Positions 37,919-45,027 of a stretch of DNA of 64,000 nt are shown here, in pieces. The notes below the pieces were generated by a model that worked only from the letters and a program-made list of their open reading frames with translations, was not told the origin of the DNA and made no database searches. Location of the stretch: NCBI GenBank assembly GCA_934675465.1, contig CAKUQM010000002.1:26789-90788 (forward strand). The letters are read 5' to 3'. The stretch's first letter is position 1; each line of letters begins with the position of its first letter. The position numbers and the translations under genes are program-made. This DNA is from an uncultured Erysipelotrichaceae bacterium (GTDB lineage: Bacteria; Bacillota_I; Bacilli_A; Erysipelotrichales; Erysipelotrichaceae).

Positions 37919-38689
37919 ATGATACAAGCATTACTTGTTGGTCTTATTGTGTTTATTGGTAAGGCTGACTACTTTGTGGGAACCGCAAATTTAGGTAGAC
38001 CACTTGTACTTGGTGCACTTGTTGGTATTGCATTAGGCGATGTTAAGACAGGTGTTATGTTGGGCTTTGAACTTGAATTGGTATTCATGGGTATGCAAGC
38101 CATCGGTGCTTCTATACCACCAGACATGATTGTTGGTTCAGTTTTAGGTACTGCGTTTGCGATTTCAACCGGTTCTGGTGTTGAAACAGCAATCACAATC
38201 GCAATGCCAGCTGCAATGCTATCTGCTGTTGTTGTTAACTTATTCTATGGTGTTATTACTCCATTGATGGCTAAAATGGCAGACCGTTATGCAGAAGAGG
38301 ATAATGATAAAGGAATAGAGTTAGTTTTCTTATCAAATGGTTTCTTATTTGATTTATCATTCGCTATTATTGCATTTGTTTGTTTCTTATTTGGCGGTGA
38401 TGCAGTTACTGCACTTCTAAATGCAATTCCTTCATGGTTAACTTCAGGAATTGGAATTGCTGCGGGTATTTTACCAGCTGTCGGTTTTGCACAATTAATT
38501 TCTATGATTTCAAATAAGCAAATCGCAGTATTCTTCTTCTTTGGTTTCTTATTAAGTGCATATTTAGGTATTCCAGTACTTGGAATTGTATGTTTCTCAA
38601 TTGTATTAGTTGGCATTTTAATGATGGCTCATCAATTTGCACCAGCTACAAATAATGTTGTAAAAGGAGATGAAGATAATGAATTCTAA
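37919..38689 (+). CDS. PTS mannose-family EIIC
   Basis: 256 residues, about seven membrane segments. The conserved GRPLVLGALVGIALGDVKTG and LGFELELVFMGMQAIGAS mark it as the mannose/sorbose-type EIIC that forms the sugar channel with EIID. AAAGGAGG precedes the ATG. Its end overlaps the start of the EIID gene by 11 bases. Confidence 0.93.
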   Translation: MIQALLVGLIVFIGKADYFVGTANLGRPLVLGALVGIALGDVKTGVMLGFELELVFMGMQAIGASIPPDMIVGSVLGTAFAISTGSGVETAITIAMPAAMLSAVVVNLFYGVITPLMAKMADRYAEEDNDKGIELVFLSNGFLFDLSFAIIAFVCFLFGGDAVTALLNAIPSWLTSGIGIAAGILPAVGFAQLISMISNKQIAVFFFFGFLLSAYLGIPVLGIVCFSIVLVGILMMAHQFAPATNNVVKGDEDNEF

Positions 38690-39488
38690 TAAATTAACAA
38701 AGAAAGAACTTAGAAGTGGGTTCTGGAGATCATTTACAACTTCACATGCTTGGCATTATGAACGTCAACAACACATGTCATTCTGTTATTCAATGATTCC
38801 TGCTATTAAGAAATTATATGATAACAAGGAAGATCGTGTAGCTGCTTATAAGAGACATTTGGAATTCTACAATTGTCAAGCAACAATGCATCCATTGATT
38901 TTCGGTATTTCAGCTGCTATGGAAGAAGAAAATGCAAACAATGATAATTTTGATACTGAATCAATTTCAGCTATGAAGGTTGCATTAATGGGCCCTTTGG
39001 CTGGTATTGGCGATTCGTTGATTGGTGGTACACTTCGTATTATTGCAACCGGTATTGCGGCTGGTTTATGTGCTGCAGGATCTCTTGCTGGGCCTATTTT
39101 GTTCTTAGCGATTTATAATATTCCAACAATTGCTTTACGTTATTTTGGTGTAAAGTATGGATATAAATTTGGTAATACAATTATTTCTAAAGCTGCTAAT
39201 TCAGATACAATGCGTAAGATTACAACTGCTTTAGGTATCGTTGGATTAATGGTAATTGGAGCTATGTGTGCTACTAACATTAGTGTATCAACACCTATTG
39301 CATTTAATATCTCTGGTTCAGCTTTCTCATTGCAAGATACATTAGATTCTATTTTCCCTAGATTACTTCCACTTGTAACTATTGGTATATTCTATGGATT
39401 AAATAAGAAGCATGTTAATGTATTGGCACAAATAATAATTATTATGGTTGCTGGTATTGTACTTGGTGCGTTAAAGATTCTTGGTTAA
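38679..39488 (+). CDS. PTS mannose-family EIID
   Basis: 269 residues. N-terminal soluble part with SFCYSMIPAIKKLY and FYNCQATMHPLIFGISAAMEEE, typical of EIID, then VALMGPLAGIGDSLIGGTLR and several membrane segments. The ATG at 38679 is preferred over 38670 because AAGGAG (38664-38669) is 9 bases upstream. It completes the EIIABCD set of the operon. Confidence 0.93.
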   Translation: MNSNKLTKKELRSGFWRSFTTSHAWHYERQQHMSFCYSMIPAIKKLYDNKEDRVAAYKRHLEFYNCQATMHPLIFGISAAMEEENANNDNFDTESISAMKVALMGPLAGIGDSLIGGTLRIIATGIAAGLCAAGSLAGPILFLAIYNIPTIALRYFGVKYGYKFGNTIISKAANSDTMRKITTALGIVGLMVIGAMCATNISVSTPIAFNISGSAFSLQDTLDSIFPRLLPLVTIGIFYGLNKKHVNVLAQIIIIMVAGIVLGALKILG

Positions 39489-39506
39489 TTAAAGGAGATT
39501 ATTAAT

Positions 39507-40208
39507 ATGGTTGAATATTGTTTAGATACAGGCGATTTGGAAATGGTAAAGAAGTGTGTTGGTGTTTATCCACTAGCATGCTTCTCAATGAATCCATCTA
39601 TTGCTGTTAATTGTCTTAAAGGAACAGGCAAGACGTTCTTAGAGAATGCTAATCAAATCCGTGAAGTTATTGGATTAGATACTCCTTTTTATCTTGAGGC
39701 TATGGGTGATACTGCTGAAGAGATGATTGAGGATGCTCGTGCTGTTAAGGCGAAGGTTCCCGGTAACACTCTGGTAAAAATTCCGGCTTGTCCAGAAGGA
39801 CTAAAGGCTATTGCTGCTTTGAAGAAGGAAGGAATTTATTGTTCTTGTACTGCTATTTATGATTTTAATCAGGCTATGTTAGCTGCCGAAGCTGGAGCGA
39901 TTTGTGCCGCTGTATATGTTTCAAGAATTGATAAAAATGGTGGCGATGGCATTGAAACTGTTGCAAAAATTGCTAAGGCATTTAAGATGCATGGCATTAC
40001 AGAATGCAAGGTTTGTGCAGCCTCTTTAAAAACACCTCTTGCGATTGAACAGGCTATTTTAGCTGGTGCTGAAAATGTAACTGTAGATTTGCCTATGCTA
40101 GAAGCTTTAATTACTCACCCAATGACTCCTAATACTTTAGATACTTTTAAGTCAGATTGGGAAGGCTTGTTTGGCGAAGGTGTACGTATCGCTAATATGG
40201 AAAAGTAA
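39507..40208 (+). CDS. Fructose-6-phosphate aldolase / transaldolase-like protein, copy 1
   Basis: 233 residues. It aligns with E. coli FSA: N-terminal EYCLDTGDLEMVKK retains the catalytic Asp (D7), MNPSIA holds the Asn, VPGNTLVKIPA holds the Schiff-base Lys (K91), and YVSRIDKNGGDGI and AASLKTP complete the site. FSA-type enzymes cleave fructose 6-phosphate into dihydroxyacetone and glyceraldehyde 3-phosphate or act on related ketose phosphates. It ends three bases before a second, related gene and is followed by glycerol dehydrogenase, as in the E. coli gldA-fsaB region. Confidence 0.88.
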   Translation: MVEYCLDTGDLEMVKKCVGVYPLACFSMNPSIAVNCLKGTGKTFLENANQIREVIGLDTPFYLEAMGDTAEEMIEDARAVKAKVPGNTLVKIPACPEGLKAIAALKKEGIYCSCTAIYDFNQAMLAAEAGAICAAVYVSRIDKNGGDGIETVAKIAKAFKMHGITECKVCAASLKTPLAIEQAILAGAENVTVDLPMLEALITHPMTPNTLDTFKSDWEGLFGEGVRIANMEK

Positions 40209-40210
40209 AA

Positions 40211-40822
40211 ATGGAATATTGTCTTGTAACTTATAATTTAGAAATGGTTAAAAAGGCTATTGAATATTTCCCTGTTAATTGCTTTGCGATGAATCCTAGT
40301 ATTGCAGCTAAGGATTTAAAAAATGGCGATATATCATTTTTAGAAGCAAGTAAAAAATATAGGGAAATAATCAATAACGATATGCCGTTGTATATAGAGG
40401 TTATGGGCGATACTTCTGATGAAATGATAGAAGATGCAAGAAGAATTATAAAAGAAGTTCCAGGGAATACGCTAGTTAAAATACCTGCAACAGATGAAGG
40501 CCTTGTTGCGATAAGAAAATTAAAAGCTGAGGGTATCCGTTCTTCTTGCACTGCTATCTTTGATTTAAATCAAGCTCTATTAGCTGCTGAAGCTGGGGCT
40601 GTATGTGTTGCTGTTTATGTGTCTAGATTAGATAAAAACGGTTATGATGGTATTTCTGTTGTTAGACAGATTAGTGAAGCTTTTAAATTAAGAAACATTG
40701 ATACTATGGTTTGTGCAGCATCGTTAAAGACGCCTTTAGATGTTGAAAAAGCGATTCTTGCCGGTGCACAGAATGTAACTGTTGACTATGAAATGTTAGA
40801 AAAAATGATTGGACATTTTTAG
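40211..40822 (+). CDS. Fructose-6-phosphate aldolase-like protein, copy 2 (divergent)
   Basis: 203 residues, clearly a tandem duplicate of the preceding gene: shared MNPSIA, EVMGDTSDEMIEDAR, VPGNTLVKIPA (K90), YVSRLDKNGYDGI and CAASLKTP. Two differences stand out. The N-terminal catalytic Asp (LDT in copy 1) is replaced by Val (CLVTYN, V6), and the C-terminal ~30 residues are missing. The Lys nucleophile is kept, so it may be a subunit partner, a lyase with altered chemistry, or decaying. It begins two bases after copy 1, without a clear ribosome binding site, implying coupled translation. Confidence 0.82.
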   Translation: MEYCLVTYNLEMVKKAIEYFPVNCFAMNPSIAAKDLKNGDISFLEASKKYREIINNDMPLYIEVMGDTSDEMIEDARRIIKEVPGNTLVKIPATDEGLVAIRKLKAEGIRSSCTAIFDLNQALLAAEAGAVCVAVYVSRLDKNGYDGISVVRQISEAFKLRNIDTMVCAASLKTPLDVEKAILAGAQNVTVDYEMLEKMIGHF

Positions 40823-40833
40823 AAGGAGAAATA

Positions 40834-41937
40834 ATGAGGATATGGGGTTCACCTGGCCATTATATACAAGGTGCTGGGGTTATTGAAAAATTACATGATT
40901 ATGCAAATAGTTTTGGAAATACTCATCTATATATTGTTGATGAATTTCTAATGAGTTTGTTTGATGAAAAGGTTGCTAAGACATATAAAGATCAAAGTGA
41001 ATATGAGTGTCTATCTTTTTCTGGTGTTATTTCACATAAGAATATTGATGCAACAATGAACAAATGTAAAAAATCTGATGTTGTAATTGGTATTGGTGGA
41101 GGAAAAACAATCGATGTTGCCAAAATGATTGCGAAACAAATGAATGCAAGACTAATTGTTTGCCCCACTATAGCTTCTTGTGATGCTCCTACTAGCGCCA
41201 TGTCGATTTTATATTCTGATGAGGGTGAAATGAATGAGATAGTCATTCATCATTATCATCCAGATTTAGTGTTGGTTGATACTGCTGTAATCATAAATGC
41301 TCCTGTTCAATTTTTAACAGCTGGCATAGGAGATGCTTTGTCAACATATTATGAAGGTCTTTCAAACGAAAGAAAAGGACATCCAAATTATATTTGGTGT
41401 GATTCTGAGGAAGGGATGTCATCTCTTTCTGCTAGAGCAATCGCGAAGGCATGTATGGAGACTTTATATCATGATGGTCTAATTGCTCTTGAGTGTGCTA
41501 AAAATAAGATATTATCTCCGCAATTTGAAAATGTTGTTGAAGCTAATATTCTTATGAGTGGAATTGGTTTTGAGAATGTTGGCTGTTCAGTGGCTCATGC
41601 GATAGGAAATGCTTTTACAGCTATTCCTGAAGGTGAAAAGAAGAGTCATGGTGAAAGGGTAGGCTTTGGTACTTTATCTTTATTAATTGCTGAAGAATAT
41701 CCGAATGACGAAATAGAAAAAGCATTTAATTTTTGTATTAAATGTGGAATACCTGTAACTTCAGAGGATTTAGGAATTGATAATGATAATGAAAAGCTAA
41801 AATTAATTGCTAAGTCATCATTAACTGCATCTTCTTGGGAAGCTAGTACTTATGTTGCTAGCGAGGAATCAATAATTAGCCTTATAAGAGCAACAGATTG
41901 TTTGGGAAAATATTATAAAGCTAAACACACAATTTAA
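40834..41937 (+). CDS. Glycerol dehydrogenase-family Fe/Zn-dependent dehydrogenase
   Basis: 367 residues. The GldA subfamily is indicated by IWGSPGHYIQGAGVIEKL, VIGIGGGKTIDVAKMIA, CPTIASCDAPTSAMSILY, the metal-binding TAGIGDALSTYYE and the conserved histidines in CSVAHAIGNAF and KSHGERVGFG. GldA interconverts glycerol and dihydroxyacetone with NAD(H). In this operon it would reduce the dihydroxyacetone or a similar ketone released by the aldolase. AAGGAG precedes the ATG. It is the last gene of the operon. Confidence 0.9.
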   Translation: MRIWGSPGHYIQGAGVIEKLHDYANSFGNTHLYIVDEFLMSLFDEKVAKTYKDQSEYECLSFSGVISHKNIDATMNKCKKSDVVIGIGGGKTIDVAKMIAKQMNARLIVCPTIASCDAPTSAMSILYSDEGEMNEIVIHHYHPDLVLVDTAVIINAPVQFLTAGIGDALSTYYEGLSNERKGHPNYIWCDSEEGMSSLSARAIAKACMETLYHDGLIALECAKNKILSPQFENVVEANILMSGIGFENVGCSVAHAIGNAFTAIPEGEKKSHGERVGFGTLSLLIAEEYPNDEIEKAFNFCIKCGIPVTSEDLGIDNDNEKLKLIAKSSLTASSWEASTYVASEESIISLIRATDCLGKYYKAKHTI

Positions 41938-42048
41938 TATAATTTGAACATATTTTGTTGATAGTATTTGTTTAGTATATAGGTGTAAGGAAAAGATCCT
42001 TACATATAATAAAGTATCCACTTCCCCTATAATAAAGATACTTAATAA

Positions 42049-42213
42049 ATGTCCCCTAACAAAAAATATGAAGAAGTCCTTAAGTGGACTTTTTCATATA
42101 TTAAGAAATTCAATGCGTCTCTCATAAAACCAAAATCTAAGGTTTATGACCGATTTTCAATTAACGCACTATTAAAAGAGTCTTTGATAGACATTGAAGA
42201 TTTATTATATTGA
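42049..42213 (+). CDS. Small ORF or gene remnant of 54 codons
   Basis: An ATG at 42049 opens a frame of 54 codons (MSPNKKYEEVLKWTFSYI at the start, INALLKESLIDIEDLLY at the end) with coding-like amino-acid composition but no ribosome binding site. A hairpin with a T run (AAGTCC at 42074-42079, GGACTT at 42086-42091) lies inside it and could be the terminator of the preceding operon, which would argue against a working gene. I do not recognise a family. It lies next to transposase debris. Confidence 0.3.
   Translation: MSPNKKYEEVLKWTFSYIKKFNASLIKPKSKVYDRFSINALLKESLIDIEDLLY
42072..42095 (+). terminator. Probable terminator of the PTS-aldolase operon
   Basis: AAGTCC (42074-42079) and GGACTT (42086-42091) pair around TTAAGT and are followed by T residues. 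Another hairpin (GTAAGGA / TCCTTAC at 41985-42003) lies nearer to the gene but lacks a T tract. Confidence 0.5.
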
Positions 42214-42220
42214 TTATTGA

Positions 42221-42406
42221 TTATTGTTTATTAGTATTGTCTTTGTCTTCATACATATAGTTAAGACAAAAAGGACATAGTATCTTATACACATCAGATA
42301 CAGGTGGTAGGTTTTTAATCGTTTCTAAACTCTTAAGTGAAACCTCTTCTTTGTAGCCACAAACTTCGCATTTCATTAATAAAGTCTTCTCTATATTTTC
42401 TGTCAT
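42221..42406 (-). CDS. Small zinc-ribbon protein
   Basis: 61 residues with two CxxC pairs, MKCEVCGYKEEVSL and ILCPFCLNYMYE, spaced like a rubredoxin-type or treble-clef zinc ribbon. AGAAGGAAT precedes the ATG. It overlaps the decayed tail of a Y2-type transposase in another frame and may be an accessory gene of that element. Function unknown. Confidence 0.55.
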   Translation of the reverse strand: MTENIEKTLLMKCEVCGYKEEVSLKSLETIKNLPPVSDVYKILCPFCLNYMYEDKDNTNKQ

Positions 42407-42880
42407 TTCTTATTCCTTCTAGTGGATTATAAGTATAGGTGAATTTAAAAGTACCACCACATCTACATTTAAATACATCTCTATTATAAGTATCAGCTAC
42501 TTGGGTTTTTGAATTTAAGTTTATCTAATTTTTGTTTAAGTATCTTTTTCTTTTCTAGATAGCTTTGATATTTACTTTTACTTTTATTAAGTAACTTATT
42601 AATTTCATCTAAAGTATCATGACATTTATTATTATAAAAGCCATAGTATCTTACCATTCTAAAATCTTTATCAAGTATATGAATTATCATCTTTTCTAGT
42701 AGTTGTTTACCGGTTTCTTTAACTTCAACTCTTTCTTCGATTTTATGATCTTCATAGTACCAGCTTACTTCATCATTTTCTCTATCATAAGAAATAAGTC
42801 TAGATTCAGCCATAACTGGTCTACCTGCATATCTCATCATATAGTTAACACAACCCTTAACATTATTATTATGATGTGTT
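42360..42880 (-). pseudogene. Remnant of an IS91-like (Y2) transposase, C-terminal part
   Basis: The open frame 42840-42493 (MRYAGRPVMAESRLISYD, MIIHILDKDFRMVRYYGFY) matches the C-terminal region of Y2-type IS91/IS801-family transposases, where GRPxxAESR and FRMVRYYGFY are conserved. In-frame sequence continues upstream to about 42880 (KGCVNY precedes the Met), so the first Met is not a real start and the N-terminal catalytic part is missing. After the stop at 42493 the sequence goes on in another frame with a zinc-binding tail (YNRDVFKCRCGGTF). It is truncated and frameshifted, so inactive. Confidence 0.7.
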
Positions 42881-42915
42881 AAGTAAGTAGTCCTAGGGGC
42901 TACTTATTTTAATAT
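42865..42915 (+). repeat. Second copy of the Na/Pi transporter gene 3' end and terminator
   Basis: 51 bases identical at 49 positions to 33324-33374, which contains the last eight codons, stop codon and terminator of the Na/Pi transporter gene. Here it abuts and overlaps the truncated edge of the Y2 transposase remnant. No upstream part of the transporter gene is present. Confidence 0.8.
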
Positions 42916-42926
42916 AATAATCTTGT

Positions 42927-43456
42927 ATGGGTGTAAAGATAAGTAAAACAGAACAATTAATATATGATTCTTTTTATAAATTAAGAAAGAATAATCCAAT
43001 TAATAAGATAAAAGTGACTGATGTTTGCGATGGTGCGAATATTAACAGATCCACTTTCTATGATTATTTTAATGATATATATATGATTTGACGATTAAAT
43101 TAGAAAGACTAATGATAATCGATTCTTTTAAAGATTTTGATAAACAAGAAATAATCTATTGTATGCCTTATGAATTTTTGACTGATTTTAATAATTGTCT
43201 AAACAAATATATGAATGAATTAAGTGTTCTTGGTAAGGGTAGGGAAAGAGAACTTATGTTTAACATTGAGGATGAGATAGATAATTTGTTTGATGATGAT
43301 AATGACAAGAAGAATCTTATCTCGTTTATTATTGGCGGTTCTATTCATGTACTTGAGAAGAATAAATTATTTGGTAAGAACTATGACTATGAATATGTTA
43401 ATAGACAATTAGAGGAATTGTCTAAGTCTATTCTTTCTTTGTATAACAAGGATTAA
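42927..43456 (+). pseudogene. TetR-family regulator split by a 2-base frameshift in an AT repeat
   Basis: The first frame (42927-43089) encodes a TetR helix-turn-helix: NKIKVTDVCDGANINRSTFYDYFNDIY, here read in parts, and stops at TGA. The remaining ~120 residues (LTIKLERLMIIDSFKDF ... ELSKSILSLYNKD) lie in a second frame opening at 43085. The shift sits in (AT)5 at 43075-43084: with four AT units the frames join as FNDIYDLTIKLERLM, giving a normal ~175-residue regulator. It is either a recent pseudogene or a phase-variable on/off switch. TATAAT (42913-42918) ends 8 bases before the ATG and there is no ribosome binding site. Confidence 0.75.
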
Positions 43457-43458
43457 AT

Positions 43459-43511
43459 CCGGCATGTCTTAAAAAGTGTTGGTTGTTTAACTCTGCATTT
43501 TTTTTTACAAT
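43459..43511 (+). promoter_or_regulatory. Hairpin plus promoter before the lipoprotein gene (copy A)
   Basis: A weak hairpin (CCGGCA / TGTTGG, with G-T pairs) is followed by TTGTTT (43483-43488), a 17-base spacer and TACAAT (43506-43511). About 60 bases from 43468 are similar to the element at 44447-44508. Confidence 0.5.
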
Positions 43512-43535
43512 TAAAGTATAAGGAGGCTAGCTATA

Positions 43536-44432
43536 ATGAATAGAATGTTCACGGTAATGCTGATTCTGCTTATTTGTTTAACTGGTTGTGGTGACAAGGG
43601 TAGTGATGTAACCACCAATACAAACGATAATAAGGATAGTGATGTAACCACCAATACAAATGATAATGTTGATTCTGAATATGGTTTGTTTGATAATGTT
43701 CAAGGCATTGAAGTAATAGTTAATGGCTTAGATTATACAATTAATCCATATAGCTTAATTATTAATGAAGATTATCTAGATGAATTTATTAACGATGTTC
43801 GTGCTATTGAAAATGCTAGTGAACAGGAATTCGTCTCAGAAAAGTTTGATAAAAACGATAGATTATTTAACGGTATCTCATCATCGCCTGAAGATGAAGA
43901 TAATTTAGGTATTACCTGTGTTACTTTAGTGATTAAATACAAGGACAATAGAAGTAATGCCAAGGTCTATGAGTTTACTGATGGCTATGAGGATATCTTT
44001 AAGGATGGTGATGGTATCAAGATTAAATATAATAATGAAATTTCTTTCTATTTAAATGAAGATAATATCATCATAAATAAGGTTAAGGATATGGTTAAGG
44101 ATGTTCTATATTATGTGCAAGTTTATGATGCTGATGGCAATTATTTATATACTGAGTTTCTAAATCCATATAATGTAAAGACTGATGAGTACACAATTGA
44201 GAGTTCTTATGTCAATAGAGCTTTCTTGATGCCATATCTTGAGGATTATATTAGTAATAATGATTTTGTTTTATATGAAGATGGTGAAAAGATTGATAAG
44301 TTGCCTGATGATGGTTTAGAACATGATATCTATATAGAGGATGAAAATGGTAATCTGTTTCAATATGGATATGATAGAAGAGATCCTATGAAGTGCATTA
44401 AAGAAGATAATAAATATTATTGTAGCTATTAA
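43536..44432 (+). CDS. Lipoprotein with N-terminal repeat linker
   Basis: 298 residues. Lipoprotein signal with lipobox LTGC (Cys at about residue 18). A low-complexity linker holds two copies of SDVTTNTND, then a negatively charged extracellular domain of ~240 residues in which I recognise no family. It is preceded by AAGGAGG. Downstream genes also encode membrane or surface proteins, ending with an LtaS-like enzyme, so this is a small envelope gene group. Confidence 0.75.
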   Translation: MNRMFTVMLILLICLTGCGDKGSDVTTNTNDNKDSDVTTNTNDNVDSEYGLFDNVQGIEVIVNGLDYTINPYSLIINEDYLDEFINDVRAIENASEQEFVSEKFDKNDRLFNGISSSPEDEDNLGITCVTLVIKYKDNRSNAKVYEFTDGYEDIFKDGDGIKIKYNNEISFYLNEDNIIINKVKDMVKDVLYYVQVYDADGNYLYTEFLNPYNVKTDEYTIESSYVNRAFLMPYLEDYISNNDFVLYEDGEKIDKLPDDGLEHDIYIEDENGNLFQYGYDRRDPMKCIKEDNKYYCSY

Positions 44433-44436
44433 TAAT

Positions 44437-44490
44437 CCAACATATTCTTAAAAGTGTTGGTTGTTTAATTCCGTATTTCTTTTTTATAAT
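44437..44490 (+). promoter_or_regulatory. Hairpin plus promoter before small membrane genes (copy B)
   Basis: CCAACA (44437-44442) pairs with TGTTGG (44455-44460), then TTGTTT (44461-44466), an 18-base spacer and TATAAT (44485-44490). It is a diverged duplicate of the element at 43459-43511 and serves as terminator of the lipoprotein gene and promoter of the next pair. Confidence 0.6.
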
Positions 44491-44518
44491 GAAAGTATAT
44501 ATAAGGAGGGGTGTATGT

Positions 44519-44785
44519 ATGATTATATTTAGAATAGTTTTAGTAGCTCTTTTAGGTTTTGTGTTGTTTAATTTGTATAGAGTGTTAACACATAAGCCAA
44601 AGGTGAAAGGTCTTGTTGTTGAGTGCCTTCTTATAATATTGGCATTAATACCAATATATATGTACGAAATTGTTTATATTGATAAGGCATGTTTAACAGG
44701 CAATCCTTTAGATTTTGTGCTTATCTTGCTGGTGGGTATATCTTGTGTAATTACTATAATTGTTACTTTACAAAAAGGAGACTAG
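44519..44785 (+). CDS. Small membrane protein
   Basis: 89 residues with three hydrophobic stretches (IVLVALLGFVLFNLY, LLIILALIPIYMYEIV and FVLILLVGISCVITIIV). The ATG at 44519 is 8 bases after GGAGGG; upstream codons of the frame overlap the ribosome binding site. No family is recognised. It is two bases from the next small membrane gene. Confidence 0.65.
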   Translation: MIIFRIVLVALLGFVLFNLYRVLTHKPKVKGLVVECLLIILALIPIYMYEIVYIDKACLTGNPLDFVLILLVGISCVITIIVTLQKGD

Positions 44786-44787
44786 TT

Positions 44788-44994
44788 ATGAACAAAAAGA
44801 AAACAATTTTAATGTTTGTACTATTTAGCTTATTGTTGCTAAGTCTTGCTTATCAACTACATATTTGGTTTGATGGTGGTGAGAACGCGACAGATATAAT
44901 TGTTAAGGTGGGGCTTTTCCAATTTGTGTTAGTAGTAATTGGATTTATTGCTTCTATTAATTCTTTGATTGAAATTTATTATGCAAACAAGTAG
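44788..44994 (+). CDS. Small membrane protein
   Basis: 68 residues with two predicted membrane helices (ILMFVLFSLLLLSLAYQL and LFQFVLVVIGFIASINSLI) and short charged ends. AAAAAGGAG precedes the ATG at 44788. Cotranscribed with the preceding gene. A hairpin containing the stop codon (AGTAGTCC ... GGGCTATT, 44990-45010) ends the pair. Function unknown. Confidence 0.65.
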   Translation: MNKKKTILMFVLFSLLLLSLAYQLHIWFDGGENATDIIVKVGLFQFVLVVIGFIASINSLIEIYYANK

Positions 44995-45027
44995 TCCGTA
45001 AAGGGCTATTTGTTTTATAATGCTCAT

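Noticed and set aside
42493..42520. Programmed frameshift in the transposase at an A-rich run
   Set aside because: The run (CAAAAAC) is not a proper slippery heptamer, and the gene is already truncated at its N-terminal side, so decay is the simpler reading.
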